The notes: generated from the letters alone by a model not told the origin. Positions 43,300-52,303 are shown, counted from the stretch's first letter. The stretch is 64,000 nucleotides of DNA from Leifsonia soli (GCF_013408745.1 NZ_JACCBJ010000001.1:806001-870000), one strand, 5' to 3'. Translations and numbers: made by a program.

Positions 43300-44166
43300 T
43301 CAGGCGTCCCTGCGCTGCAGCAGCAGGGCGCCGCCGATGAAGGCGACGGCGGCCCAGACGAGCACCGTCACGACGTTCGCCCACGGCTCGATGTCGCCGT
43401 TGGCGACGCCGGCGAGGCCCTGACCGGCGTTGCTGATGAGGTAGTGCTGCGCGTCGGCCACCCACTGGGTGCGGGTGAGGCCGCTGATCAGGCTGGCGAT
43501 GATCGGGAGCACGAGCAGAACGCCGAGGGCGCCGGCGATGCCGCCGGCGGTCGACTTCAGGATGGCGCCGACGCCGAGCGCGAAGACCGCGACGAGCCCG
43601 AGGTAGGCGCCCGCGCCGAGGATCGCCCACAGGGTGTCGGACGACAGCAGGTCGCCGGCGTATCCCTTGCCGTTGAGGATCGGGATGGCGACCGCCCACG
43701 ATGCGGCGGAGGAGACGAGGCCGACGAGGAAGGCGACGACGAACAGCACGAGCGTCTTCGCCGCGAACACCGGGAAGCGGCGCGGAACGGCGGTGAACGA
43801 CGAGCGGATCTGGCCGGTGGAGAACTCGCCGCTGATGACGAGGACGCCGAGGACGGCGATCACGAGCGAGGCGAACGTCAGACCGGCGGTTGCAGCGGAA
43901 GTGGCGAAGGCCGAGCTCTGCGCCTCGATGGCGGCACGCTGACCGGCGGGCACCTGGCCCACGAGCACCGACTTGTCCGGGATCGCGACGGCGACGAGGG
44001 CGGCGATGCCGACCACGAGCACGACGGCGCTGATCAGCGTCCAGAAGGTCGAGCGGAGGGTGCGGAGCTTGATCCACTCGGACCGGATGACGCGCGGGAA
44101 GCTGAGCCGCCCGAGCGAGGTGTGCGGGTGGGTGAGCGGGCTGGCGGGGGATGTGGCGGTACTCAT
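43300..44166 (-). CDS. ABC-2 type transporter permease
   Basis: 288 aa with six hydrophobic segments (FWTLISAVVLVVGIAALVAV; LTFASLVIAVLGVLVISGEF; LVLFVVAFLVGLVSSAASWA; AILGAGAYLGLVAVFALGVG; GALGVLLVLPIIASLISGLT; VVTVLVWAAVAFIGGALLLQ). The SGEFSTGQIRSSFTAVPRR loop is the ABC-2 coupling segment. Overlaps the ATPase gene by 4 bases. Together they make an exporter, probably for a drug or peptide. Confidence 0.92.
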   Translation of the reverse strand: MSTATSPASPLTHPHTSLGRLSFPRVIRSEWIKLRTLRSTFWTLISAVVLVVGIAALVAVAIPDKSVLVGQVPAGQRAAIEAQSSAFATSAATAGLTFASLVIAVLGVLVISGEFSTGQIRSSFTAVPRRFPVFAAKTLVLFVVAFLVGLVSSAASWAVAIPILNGKGYAGDLLSSDTLWAILGAGAYLGLVAVFALGVGAILKSTAGGIAGALGVLLVLPIIASLISGLTRTQWVADAQHYLISNAGQGLAGVANGDIEPWANVVTVLVWAAVAFIGGALLLQRRDA

Positions 44167-45074
44167 CGGCTGACCTCCGTGCGGTACTCGACGTCGTCCT
44201 GGGTGAGCTCGAGGTAGGCCTCCTCGAGGGATGCGCTGATCGGGGTCAGCTCGTGGAGCACGATCCCGTCGCGCGCGGCGGTCTCGCCGATCTGCGCTGC
44301 GGTGAGCCCGGTGATCTCCAGCAGCTGCGCCTCGACGCCGGTGACGGCGACGTCCGCGCCGGCGACGGCTCGTGCGAGCTGCTCGGGCTGGGGCGTCCGG
44401 ACCCGGACCGCGTGGCGGGTCGCGGCGGCGAGGATGCTGTCCACGGGGGCGTCCGCGAGCACGCGGCCGCGGCCCAGCACCACGATGTGGTCGGCGGTCT
44501 GCGCCATCTCGCTCATCAGGTGTGACGAGAGGAACACCGTGCGGCCCTGCGAGGCCAGGTGGCGCGCGAACTGCCGGACCCAGAGCACACCCTCCGGGTC
44601 GAGCCCGTTGACCGGCTCGTCGAGGATGAGCGTCGCCGGGTCGCCGAGCATGGCCGCGGCGATGCCGAGCCGCTGCCCCATCCCGAGCGAGAAGCCGCCG
44701 ACGCGCTTGCCGGCGACCGACTCGAGGCCGGTCATGCCGATGACTTCGTGGACGCGGGACTTCGGGATGCCGTGGGTGGCCGCCAGCGACAGCAGGTGCG
44801 CGTAGGCGGTGCGGCCGGTGTGGATCGCCTTGGCGTCGAGCAGGGCGCCCACCTCGGTGAGCGGCGACCGGAACTCGGCGTAGCGCTTGCCGTTGATGAG
44901 GGCTTGTCCGTGGGTCGGGCGGTCGAGTCCCATGATCATGCGCATGGTGGTCGACTTGCCCGCGCCGTTCGGGCCGAGGAAGCCCGTCACTTTGCCGGGC
45001 TGGATGGTCACGGAGATGTCGTCGACGGCGGTCTTGGCGCCGAAGCGTTTGGTGAGGTGATCGAGCTGGATCAT
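44163..45074 (-). CDS. ABC transporter ATP-binding protein (drug/bacitracin exporter type)
   Basis: 303 aa from ATG at 45074 with CGGAG upstream. Walker A GPNGAGKST, signature FSLGMGQRLGIAAA (GMGQR variant of the LSGGQ motif, usual in this subfamily), Walker B TLILDEPVNGLDPEG, switch His in LSSHLMSEM. The C-terminal ~90 residues are the regulatory domain of NatA/BcrA-like ATPases. First gene of a four-gene operon: ATPase, permease, histidine kinase, response regulator. Confidence 0.94.
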   Translation of the reverse strand: MIQLDHLTKRFGAKTAVDDISVTIQPGKVTGFLGPNGAGKSTTMRMIMGLDRPTHGQALINGKRYAEFRSPLTEVGALLDAKAIHTGRTAYAHLLSLAATHGIPKSRVHEVIGMTGLESVAGKRVGGFSLGMGQRLGIAAAMLGDPATLILDEPVNGLDPEGVLWVRQFARHLASQGRTVFLSSHLMSEMAQTADHIVVLGRGRVLADAPVDSILAAATRHAVRVRTPQPEQLARAVAGADVAVTGVEAQLLEITGLTAAQIGETAARDGIVLHELTPISASLEEAYLELTQDDVEYRTEVSR

Positions 45075-45146
45075 GACTCCGAGACTAGGGGCGGCGGGCG
45101 GCTCCGTCATCGTCCCGCGGTACGACGGCGGGTCGGCCCCGGCATG

Positions 45147-45182
45147 ACACGAGGGGCCCCACCGCGGTGGGGCCCCTCGTGT
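45147..45182. terminator. Perfect 18-base palindromic terminator after pepN
   Basis: ACACGAGGGGCCCCACCG and its exact complement meet without a spacer at 45164/45165. It is 12 bases downstream of the pepN stop (minus strand) and precedes the ABC operon. Confidence 0.75.
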
Positions 45183-45193
45183 TCCGCCGTTCG

Positions 45194-47752
45194 CTACTGG
45201 GCGTCCCGCTTCTGAGCCGCGAGTGCGCGCTCGACACCCGCGAGGTTCTCCACGACCATGCGGCGGAGGGCGGCGGGCTCCGGGTTGGCGTCGAGCCAGG
45301 CCCGGGTGGCGTCGCGCAGGGCCTCGTTCGCCAGCGGCGCCGGATACATGCCCTCGACCAGGTACTCCGCGATCTTGTAGGTGCGCGAGGTCCAGATCTG
45401 CTGCAGGGCGGCGAAGTACGGCTCGACGAACTGGGCGAGCACGCTCTTGTCCTTCGCCCGCTGGAAGCCGATGCCGGTGTATCGGACGATGGTGTTGGGC
45501 AGGCTGTCCGAGCCGAAGACCGAGTCCCAGGCCGCCTGCTTGCCCTCGAGCGTCGGGATGCTGGCCCGGGCCTGCGCGGCGAACTGCCCGCCGTTCGCGG
45601 TGTTGTCCGCGGCGAGGGCCGCATCGATCTCGGCCGTGCCGGCCGCTCCACCCGCGACGAGGGAGATCAGCAGCTCCCACGACAGGTCGGTGTCGATGGT
45701 GAGACCCTCGAGCGTCACGGAGCCGTCGCGCAGCGCCGCGACCGTGGCGAGCTGCTCGTCGGTGGAGGCGAGCGCGGCGAAGAACTTCACGAACTGGAAC
45801 TGCGCGTCGCTTCCTGACTCTGCGCCCTTCGCCAGCTCCCACAGCGCGGAGGCCGCATCCTGAGCCGTCTGCTGCTGACGCTCCGGGGCGACGTACGCGG
45901 TAGCGGCGAGCACCAGCTGGTTGAGCGTGGTGCGGATGGTCGTCGACTCGGTCTCGGAGGCGATGTTGCCGAGCACCAGGCGCACGTAGTCGCTCGCGCT
46001 CGTCTCGGCGTCGCGGGTCGCATCCCACACCGCGCCCCAGACCAGGGAGCGGGCGAGCGGGCTCTCGATGTCGGAGAGGTGCTCGATCGCGACCGCCAGC
46101 GACTCCTCGTCGAGACGGATCTTCGCGTAGGCGAGGTCGTCGTCGTTGATGAGCACGAGGTCGGGGCGGCGGGTGCCGACCAGGTCGGCGACCTCGGTGC
46201 GCTCGCCGTCGACGTCGAGCTCGAAGCGCTCGTCGCGGACCAGGCTCTGCTTCCCGTCGCCGGCGTCGCGCAGGTTGTAGAGGCCGATCGCGAGGCGGTG
46301 CGGGCGGATGGTGGGGTAGTCCGGGGCCGCCGACTGCAGCACGGCGAACGAGGTGATCGTGCCGTCCGCATCCACCGTCAGCTCGGGGCGCAGCGTGTTG
46401 ACGCCGGCGGTCTCGAGCCATTTCGTCGACCAGTCGGCGAGGTCGCGCCCGCTGGTGGCCTCGAGCTCGACCAGGAGGTCCTTCAGCTCGGTGTTGCCGT
46501 GCGCGTGCTTCTTGAAGTACTGCGCGACGCCGGCGAGGAAGTCGTCCTGCCCGACCCAGGCGACGAGCTGCTTCAGGACGGAGGCGCCCTTCGCGTAGGT
46601 GATGCCGTCGAAGTTGACCTGCACGTCCTCCAGGTCGTTGATCGTCGCGACGATCGGGTGGGTCGATGGCAGCTGGTCCTGGCGGTACGCCCAGCTCTTC
46701 TCCATGGCCGCGAACGTGGTCCACGCCTCGGTCCACTCCGTCGCCTCGGCCGTTGCGAGGGTGGAGGCGTACTCGGCGAACGACTCGTTCAGCCAGAGGT
46801 CGTTCCACCACTTCATGGTCACCAGGTCGCCGAACCACATGTGGGCGAGCTCGTGGAGGATGGTGACGACCCGGCGCTCCTTGATGGCGTCGGTGACCTT
46901 CGAGCGGAAGACGTACGTCTCGGTGAACGTGACGGCTCCGGCGTTCTCCATCGCCCCGGCGTTGAACTCGGGGACGAACAGCTGGTCGTACTTCTCGAAC
47001 GGGTACGCGTAGTCGAACCGCTCCTCGTAGAAGGCGAAGCCCTCGCGGGTCTTGTCGAAGATGTAGTCGGCGTCGAGGAACTCGGCCAGGCTCTTGCGCG
47101 TGTAGACGCCCAGCGGGATGGTGCGGCCGTCGCGGCTGGTGAGCTCGCTGTGCACCGACTGGTACGGGCCGGCGACGAGCGCGGTGATGTAGGAGGAGAT
47201 GACCGGGGTCGGCGCGAACGACCAGACCTTCTTATCGTCGCCCGCGTCCTGCGGCTCGGGGGTGGGGGAGTTGCTGACGACGGCCCAGTGGGCGGGGGCG
47301 GTGACGGTGAAGGTGAACTGCGCCTTCAGATCCGGCTGCTCGAAGACCGCGAACATGCGGCGGGAGTCCGGCACCTCGAACTGGCTGTAGAGGTACACCT
47401 CGCCGTCGACCGGGTCGACGAAGCGGTGCAGGCCCTCGCCGGTGTTGGTGTAGATCGCGTCGGCGACGACGGTCAGCTCGTTCTCCTCCTGGAGACCGTC
47501 GAGCTGGATGCGCACCCCGTCGCTCACGGCCGCCGGGTCGAGCTCTGCACCGTTCAGCGTCACGCTGTGCACCGTCCGCGTGATCGCGTCGATGAAGGTC
47601 GACGCACCCGCGGCGGCCGAGAACCGCACCGTGGTGGTGCTGAGGAAGGTCTCCGGCCCGGTCGTCAGGTCGAGGCTGACGTCGTAGCTGTGGGTGCGGA
47701 CGAGCGACGCGCGCTCCTGTGCTTCGATGCGGGTGAGGTTTTCTCCGGGCAA
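45194..47752 (-). CDS. pepN: Aminopeptidase N (M1 zinc metallopeptidase)
   Basis: 852 aa. Removes N-terminal residues from peptides. Substrate motif GAMENAG at 266-272, zinc site HELAH at 300-304 with Glu323 (HExxH-x18-E, WLNESFAEY), and the ERAP1-like C-terminal domain. I place the start at the TTG at 47752: AAGGAG lies 6 bases upstream, and the protein then begins (M)PGENLTRIEAQERASL, as in Streptomyces aminopeptidase N. The open frame continues 14 codons upstream to a GTG at 47794 but that part contains the RBS itself. Confidence 0.95.
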   Translation of the reverse strand: MPGENLTRIEAQERASLVRTHSYDVSLDLTTGPETFLSTTTVRFSAAAGASTFIDAITRTVHSVTLNGAELDPAAVSDGVRIQLDGLQEENELTVVADAIYTNTGEGLHRFVDPVDGEVYLYSQFEVPDSRRMFAVFEQPDLKAQFTFTVTAPAHWAVVSNSPTPEPQDAGDDKKVWSFAPTPVISSYITALVAGPYQSVHSELTSRDGRTIPLGVYTRKSLAEFLDADYIFDKTREGFAFYEERFDYAYPFEKYDQLFVPEFNAGAMENAGAVTFTETYVFRSKVTDAIKERRVVTILHELAHMWFGDLVTMKWWNDLWLNESFAEYASTLATAEATEWTEAWTTFAAMEKSWAYRQDQLPSTHPIVATINDLEDVQVNFDGITYAKGASVLKQLVAWVGQDDFLAGVAQYFKKHAHGNTELKDLLVELEATSGRDLADWSTKWLETAGVNTLRPELTVDADGTITSFAVLQSAAPDYPTIRPHRLAIGLYNLRDAGDGKQSLVRDERFELDVDGERTEVADLVGTRRPDLVLINDDDLAYAKIRLDEESLAVAIEHLSDIESPLARSLVWGAVWDATRDAETSASDYVRLVLGNIASETESTTIRTTLNQLVLAATAYVAPERQQQTAQDAASALWELAKGAESGSDAQFQFVKFFAALASTDEQLATVAALRDGSVTLEGLTIDTDLSWELLISLVAGGAAGTAEIDAALAADNTANGGQFAAQARASIPTLEGKQAAWDSVFGSDSLPNTIVRYTGIGFQRAKDKSVLAQFVEPYFAALQQIWTSRTYKIAEYLVEGMYPAPLANEALRDATRAWLDANPEPAALRRMVVENLAGVERALAAQKRDAQ

Positions 47753-47839
47753 CGCTGACTCCTTCGAGGGATCGGACGGGTGGATCGTGTCCACCCGTCC
47801 ACCTTAGCCACCGGTTCCGACGCCGTCGGTGGCCGTCCC

Positions 47840-47851
47840 TAGACTGTGGAT
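47840..47851 (+). promoter_or_regulatory. Leaderless-type promoter box of rpiB
   Basis: TAGACT at 47840-47845, 6 bases, then the ATG at 47852. It favours this ATG over the GTG at 47846. Confidence 0.55.
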
Positions 47852-48340
47852 ATGCGCATCCACATCGCCACCGATCACGCCGGACTCGACTTCAGCAGGC
47901 ACCTGCAGGAGCATCTGACCGCTGCCGGTCACGAGGTGGTCGACCACGGACCGGTCGAGTACGACCCGATCGACGACTACCCGGCGTTCTGCATCAATGC
48001 CGCCGCCGCCGTCGTGCGCGACCAGCAGGCCGGTGTGGAGGCGCTCGGCGTGGTGTTCGGCGGCTCCGGCAACGGCGAGCAGATCGCCGCCAACAAGGTC
48101 CGCGGGGCGCGCGCCGCCCTGGTCTGGAGCGAGTCCACCGCGCTGCTCGCCCGCCAGCACAACGACGCCAATGTCATCGCGATCGGGGCACGGCAGCACA
48201 CGGTGGAGGAGGCCACCGCCTTCATCGACACCTTCATCGCCGAGCCGTTCTCGTTCGAGGAGCGCCACGTCCGCCGCATCGCCCAGCTGGCGGAGTACGA
48301 GGCCACCGGCGACATCGCGGGCAAGCACGTGGACCGCTGA
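47852..48340 (+). CDS. rpiB: Ribose-5-phosphate isomerase B
   Basis: 162 aa. Interconverts ribose-5-P and ribulose-5-P in the pentose phosphate pathway. RpiB/LacAB fold: MRIHIATDHAGLDFSRHL with the phosphate-binding DHAG, DDYPAFCINAA, and the active-site loop GVVFGGSGNGEQIAANK. The catalytic Cys of other RpiB types (GxC/SGxG) is replaced by Gly-Ser here, as in the mycobacterial enzyme that uses Glu (GNGEQ). The TGA shares a base with the ATG of the next gene (TGATG). Confidence 0.94.
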   Translation: MRIHIATDHAGLDFSRHLQEHLTAAGHEVVDHGPVEYDPIDDYPAFCINAAAAVVRDQQAGVEALGVVFGGSGNGEQIAANKVRGARAALVWSESTALLARQHNDANVIAIGARQHTVEEATAFIDTFIAEPFSFEERHVRRIAQLAEYEATGDIAGKHVDR

Positions 48341-49335
48341 TGCCCGAAGGTCACTCCGTCCATCGCATCGCCCGGCAGTTCGCGGTCAACTTCGTCGGCC
48401 ACCGCGTCTCCGTCTCGTCGCCGCAGGGGCGGTTCGCCGCGGATGCGACGCGCATCGACGGTCGCGTGATGACCGACGCGCGGGCCGTCGGCAAGCAGAT
48501 GTTCCTCGAGTTCGACAACGGGCTCTGGCTGCGCGTGCACCTCGGCCTCTACGGTGCGTGGGACTTCGCGGGCGACATCAGCATCGACCCGACGATCGCG
48601 AGCGCGAACGGCCGGATGGGTCAGACCAACCAGCGGGGCACCGACCTCGACGGTGCTGATCCGATCCTCGACTCCGCCGGCGAGAACTCGCTCCACTCGA
48701 TCGGTGCGCCCCGGCGCACCCGGCTGCGCATGGCCGAGTCCGAGAAGGTGGAGGCCGAGATCACGTCCTTCCCGCCCGAGCCGATCGGCCAGGTGCGCGT
48801 CCGGCTGCTGACCGACACGGCGGTCGCCGACCTCCGCGGGCCGACGGCCTGCGAGGTGCTCGACCCGGCGCAGGTCGATGCGGTGATCGCGAAGCTGGGG
48901 CCCGATCCCCAGGTGGACGACAGTCAGGAGGCGGAGGACCGCTTCGTCTCGATCGTGCGCCGCAAGCCGACCGCGATCGCCCTCCTGCTCATGGACCAGA
49001 GCGTGGTGAGCGGCATCGGCAACGTGTACCGCGCCGAGCTGCTGTTCCGCGCGAGGCAGAACCCGCACACGCCGGGCAAGCAGGTGCCGGAGGAGACCGT
49101 CCGCGCTCTCTGGCGCGACTGGGTGCACCTGCTCCGCATCGGCGTCGAGACGGGCCAGATGATGACGATGGACGACCTCGACGAGCAGTCCTACCGTCGG
49201 GCGATGGCGAACCGCGACGACCGTCACTGGGTCTACAAGCGCGAGGGGTTGCCGTGCCGGGTCTGCGGCACGCACATCCTCATGGAGGAGCTGGGCGGCC
49301 GCAAGCTGTACTGGTGCCCGGTGGATCAGGCGTAG
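48340..49335 (+). CDS. Fpg/Nei-family DNA glycosylase (Nei2-like)
   Basis: 331 aa. Excises oxidised bases and cleaves the AP site. Catalytic N-terminus MPEGHSVHR (Pro1 of the mature protein, Glu2), H2TH domain with SVVSGIGNVYRAELLF, and a C-terminal zinc-finger region. Only three of the four zinc Cys are present: Cys306, Cys309, Cys326, with Asp329 where the last Cys is expected (WCPVDQA). An internal loop (residues 77-125: DPTIASANGRMGQTNQRGTD) is longer than in Fpg. Coupled to rpiB by a one-base overlap. Confidence 0.9.
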   Translation: MPEGHSVHRIARQFAVNFVGHRVSVSSPQGRFAADATRIDGRVMTDARAVGKQMFLEFDNGLWLRVHLGLYGAWDFAGDISIDPTIASANGRMGQTNQRGTDLDGADPILDSAGENSLHSIGAPRRTRLRMAESEKVEAEITSFPPEPIGQVRVRLLTDTAVADLRGPTACEVLDPAQVDAVIAKLGPDPQVDDSQEAEDRFVSIVRRKPTAIALLLMDQSVVSGIGNVYRAELLFRARQNPHTPGKQVPEETVRALWRDWVHLLRIGVETGQMMTMDDLDEQSYRRAMANRDDRHWVYKREGLPCRVCGTHILMEELGGRKLYWCPVDQA

Positions 49336-49344
49336 GAGGACCCC

Positions 49345-49983
49345 GTGCGACAGAATCCGAGCTTCACGCTCACGGATCCGGCCGAGCTGAAGCGGCTCGT
49401 GCGCGAGAACCCGTGGGCGACTTTCGTGAGCAGCACGTCGAACGGGCTCGTCGCCTCCCACTACCCGGTCATCCTCGACGAGACGCGGGAGGAGCTCACG
49501 CTGCTCAGCCACGTCGGACGGCCGGACGAGCAGCTGCACGAGCTGGGGGAGCACGAACTGCTGGTGATCGTCCAAGGGCCGCACGGGTACATCTCGTCCG
49601 GCTGGTACGACGAGAAGCCGGCCGTTCCCACCTGGAACTTCATCGCGGCGCACTTCTCGGGCGTTCCGGAGTTGCTGAGCGACGAGGAGAACCTCGGGGT
49701 CCTGGCGCGGCTGGTCGACCACTTCGAAGGCGAGCTGCCGGAGCCGCGCCGCATGCGCGGCACCCTGGCCGACGCGCAGTACGCCGAGCGCATCGTCTCG
49801 GGCACGGTCGGCCTGCGCCTGACGCCGACCCGCGTCGTCGCCAAGCAGAAGATGAGCCAGAACCGGCCGGACCACATCGTCGACGCGATCCTCGGCGAGC
49901 TCGGGGGCGATGGACCGTACGCGAGCGCCGGCCTGCTGCGCGAGATGCAGATCGTGCACGACCGGCGGCGCGCCGCGCGATGA
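49345..49983 (+). CDS. FMN-binding PaiB-family protein
   Basis: 212 aa from a GTG with AGGAGG 6 bases upstream. The PaiB family is a split-barrel FMN-binding fold, first described as a negative regulator of sporulation and degradative enzymes in Bacillus. Segments: FTLTDPAELKRLVRENPWAT, ASHYPVILDE, LLSHVGRPDEQ, GPHGYISSGWYDEKPAVPTW. No helix-turn-helix is visible, so direct DNA binding is doubtful. ATGA-type overlap with the amidohydrolase gene. Confidence 0.9.
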   Translation: MRQNPSFTLTDPAELKRLVRENPWATFVSSTSNGLVASHYPVILDETREELTLLSHVGRPDEQLHELGEHELLVIVQGPHGYISSGWYDEKPAVPTWNFIAAHFSGVPELLSDEENLGVLARLVDHFEGELPEPRRMRGTLADAQYAERIVSGTVGLRLTPTRVVAKQKMSQNRPDHIVDAILGELGGDGPYASAGLLREMQIVHDRRRAAR

Positions 49984-51440
49984 CGCTGCTGCTCGCCGGG
50001 GCGCGGCTGCCCGGACGCGACGGGCTCGTGGATGTTGTGATCGACGGCGGACGGATCGCATCGGTCGAGCCGACCGGATCGGCGACGGGCGTGGCAGCGG
50101 GGGAGCGCATCCCGCTCGACGGCCGCTGGCTGGTGCCGGGCCTGTGGGATCAGCACGTGCACTTCACGCAGTGGGCGCAGACCGCGCGCCGGTTGGATGT
50201 GTCCCGCGCCGGGTCTGCCGCCGAGGCCGCCGCGCTGGTGCGGGCCCGCGCCGAGGCGTCACCGGCGGACTCGCCGGACGACGTGCTCGTGGGCTTCGGC
50301 TTCCACGATGCGCTGTGGCCGGACGTCCCGACACGCGAGCTGCTGGACGCCGCCGCCGGCGACCGCCCGGTCGTCCTGATCGCCGGCGACCTGCACTGCT
50401 CCTGGCTGAACAGCGCTGCCGCCGCGCGGTTTGCCCCCGGCACGCCCGATGCCGTGCTGCGGGAGGACGCCAGCTTCGCCGTGACCAGCCTGCTCACCGC
50501 CGCGGACGACGCGACCCTCGACCGCTGGGCGGCCGACGCCGCCCGGGTCGCCGCGACCCGCGGGGTGGTCGGCATCGTCGACCTCGAGTACGGCTGGAAT
50601 CTCGACGTGTGGCGGCGGCGCATCGCCGACAGCGCTCCCGGGCTGCGGGTCGAGTTCGGCATCTACGGCGACCATCTCGACCGCGCCGCGAGTCTCGGGT
50701 TGCGGACGGGGGACGTGGTGGAGGGCACCGGGGGCCTGCTCACCGTCGGCCCGTACAAGGTGATCTCCGACGGCTCCCTGAACACCCGCACCGCGCTGTG
50801 CACGCACGCCTACCCGGACGGCGGCCACGGCGTCGCCAACCTCGCACCGAGCGAACTGGTCGAGCGGATGCGGTTCGCCGTCGACCACGGACTGGTCCCC
50901 GCCGTCCACGCGATCGGCGACGAGGCGAACCGTCGCGCGCTCGACGCCTTCGAGGCCGTCGGCGCGGGCGGCCGGATCGAGCACGCCCAGCTGATCGACG
51001 CATCCGACATCCCGCGCTTCGCCCGGCTCGGCGTGACCGCGAGCGTGCAACCCGAGCATGCGATGGACGACCGGGATGTCGCCGAGCGGCTCTGGCCCGG
51101 CCGCACCGACCGCGCCTTCCCGCTCGCGGACCTCCACGCCGCGGGCGCCCGCCTCGCGTTCGGCTCCGATGCGCCCGTCGCGCCCCTCGACCCCTGGGCG
51201 GCGATCGCCTCCGCCGTCGGCCGCTCCCGCGACGGGCGTGACCCGTGGCATCCCGAGCAGTCGCTTCCGCCCGAGGCCGCCCTGGGGGCGTCCGTGCGCT
51301 CGTCCGTCACGCCGGCCGGGCCGGCCGACCTCGCGGTGCTCGACCGCGACCCCCTGACGTCCGCGCCCGACGACCTCCGCACCATGCCGGTCGCGGCGAC
51401 CTTCGTCGCCGGCCGCGCCACCCACGACACCCTCCGCTGA
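49980..51440 (+). CDS. Amidohydrolase-family protein (YtcJ/AepA-like)
   Basis: 486 aa. Metal-dependent hydrolase: N-terminal urease-like beta-sandwich strand (LLLAGARLPGRDGLVDVVID), metal site WDQHVHF, then VISDGSLNTRTALCT, HAIGDEANRRALDAFEA with His ligands, QPEHAMDDRDVAERLW, and FGSDAPVAPLDP with the catalytic Asp. These are the landmarks of the N-substituted formamide deformylase/YtcJ group. Substrate unknown. Overlaps the preceding stop by 4 bases. Confidence 0.9.
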   Translation: MTLLLAGARLPGRDGLVDVVIDGGRIASVEPTGSATGVAAGERIPLDGRWLVPGLWDQHVHFTQWAQTARRLDVSRAGSAAEAAALVRARAEASPADSPDDVLVGFGFHDALWPDVPTRELLDAAAGDRPVVLIAGDLHCSWLNSAAAARFAPGTPDAVLREDASFAVTSLLTAADDATLDRWAADAARVAATRGVVGIVDLEYGWNLDVWRRRIADSAPGLRVEFGIYGDHLDRAASLGLRTGDVVEGTGGLLTVGPYKVISDGSLNTRTALCTHAYPDGGHGVANLAPSELVERMRFAVDHGLVPAVHAIGDEANRRALDAFEAVGAGGRIEHAQLIDASDIPRFARLGVTASVQPEHAMDDRDVAERLWPGRTDRAFPLADLHAAGARLAFGSDAPVAPLDPWAAIASAVGRSRDGRDPWHPEQSLPPEAALGASVRSSVTPAGPADLAVLDRDPLTSAPDDLRTMPVAATFVAGRATHDTLR

Positions 51441-51463
51441 CCTCCCCGCCCCTCGACGGCGCC

Positions 51464-51522
51464 ACGATTTGCGCCAAAAGTGCGTTCTGGCGCCGCCATA
51501 ACGGCGATGTGGCGCACATCTC
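51464..51522. repeat. Imperfect palindromic element between amidohydrolase and dps genes
   Basis: The segment starting GATTTGCGCC (51466) and the complement of the segment ending GGCGCACATC (51520) match at about 21 of 29 positions around a centre near 51493. It precedes a separate hairpin terminator (51540-51569), so it is not required for termination. Confidence 0.45.
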
Positions 51523-51539
51523 GCAGGGATGAACGACGA

Positions 51540-51569
51540 AGGGGCCGCCCGCATCCGCGGACGGCCCCT
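51540..51569 (-). terminator. Hairpin terminator of dps
   Basis: AGGGGCCGCCCGC pairs with GCGGACGGCCCCT with one mismatch, loop ATCC. 20 bases downstream of the dps stop. Confidence 0.7.
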
Positions 51570-51589
51570 CGCACCGGAAGCGGCGCGGT

Positions 51590-52072
51590 CTACTCGCTGA
51601 TGTGCGCGAACAGGAACCAGCGGTCCTTGTCGAGCCCGCGGGCGATCTCGATCGCGACGTCCTGGCTGGTCTGGTCGAGCTCCGCCAGCTCGCGCACCGC
51701 GGTGTTCACACCGGCGAGGGCCGCGTCGAGCTGTGCGATGACCTCGGCGATGGTCTCGTTCGAGGGGCGGAACCCGGCGGTGAGCTCGCCGGTCGTGGTC
51801 TTGGCGGCGACGGTCCCGAGGCGGGCGTCGACCGGGAGGCCGAGAGCGACGATGCGCTCTGCGGCGAGGTCGGCCCACTCCTGGGCGTGGTCCACGATCG
51901 TGTCCAGCAGCTCGTGCACGCCGATGAAGTTGGCTCCGCGCACGTGCCAGTGGGCCTGCTTGCCGTTGACCACGATCGCGGTCAGGTCGATGACGACGGG
52001 GGTGAGGAACTGGGCGACCCCGGCGGCGACGTCCGGGTTCGAGACACTCTGGGTTGCGGCGATGTCCGTCAT
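51590..52072 (-). CDS. dps: Dps-family DNA-binding ferritin
   Basis: 160 aa. Forms a dodecamer that oxidises and stores iron and shields DNA. The intersubunit ferroxidase residues line up with Listeria Dps: His41 (QAHWHVRG), His53 and Asp57 (GVHELLDTIV), Asp68 and Glu72 (EWADLAAERI). The N-terminal tail is short and not very basic. Upstream is a candidate iron-regulator (DtxR/IdeR) site at 52147-52165. Confidence 0.95.
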   Translation of the reverse strand: MTDIAATQSVSNPDVAAGVAQFLTPVVIDLTAIVVNGKQAHWHVRGANFIGVHELLDTIVDHAQEWADLAAERIVALGLPVDARLGTVAAKTTTGELTAGFRPSNETIAEVIAQLDAALAGVNTAVRELAELDQTSQDVAIEIARGLDKDRWFLFAHISE

Positions 52073-52146
52073 GGTTGGCGTCCTTTCTTCTGCCTGCCAT
52101 AACGCTACTCAGGCCGCTGAATTCCGCAACGAAGCGAAGGCTCGGC

Positions 52147-52165
52147 TTAGTTAGCCTGCCCTGTC
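52147..52165. promoter_or_regulatory. Candidate DtxR/IdeR iron box
   Basis: TTAGTTAGCCTGCCCTG at 52147-52163 keeps most of the TTAGGTTAGSCTAACC consensus (10 of 13 over the core). It lies about 75 bases upstream of the dps start, in the gap shared with the divergent histidine kinase gene. Confidence 0.35.
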
Positions 52166-52303
52166 ATCCGCCCGTCTCGGGTTAACCCCCGGACGGTTCC
52201 GGCGGCACTCGGGATGGGGCCGCGAGCCGCGGACGACGAGGCTCGAAGCAGGACATCGGAACCGCTCCGCCCGCCGGAAGCGGACCACGAAAGGACGCCA
52301 GTC

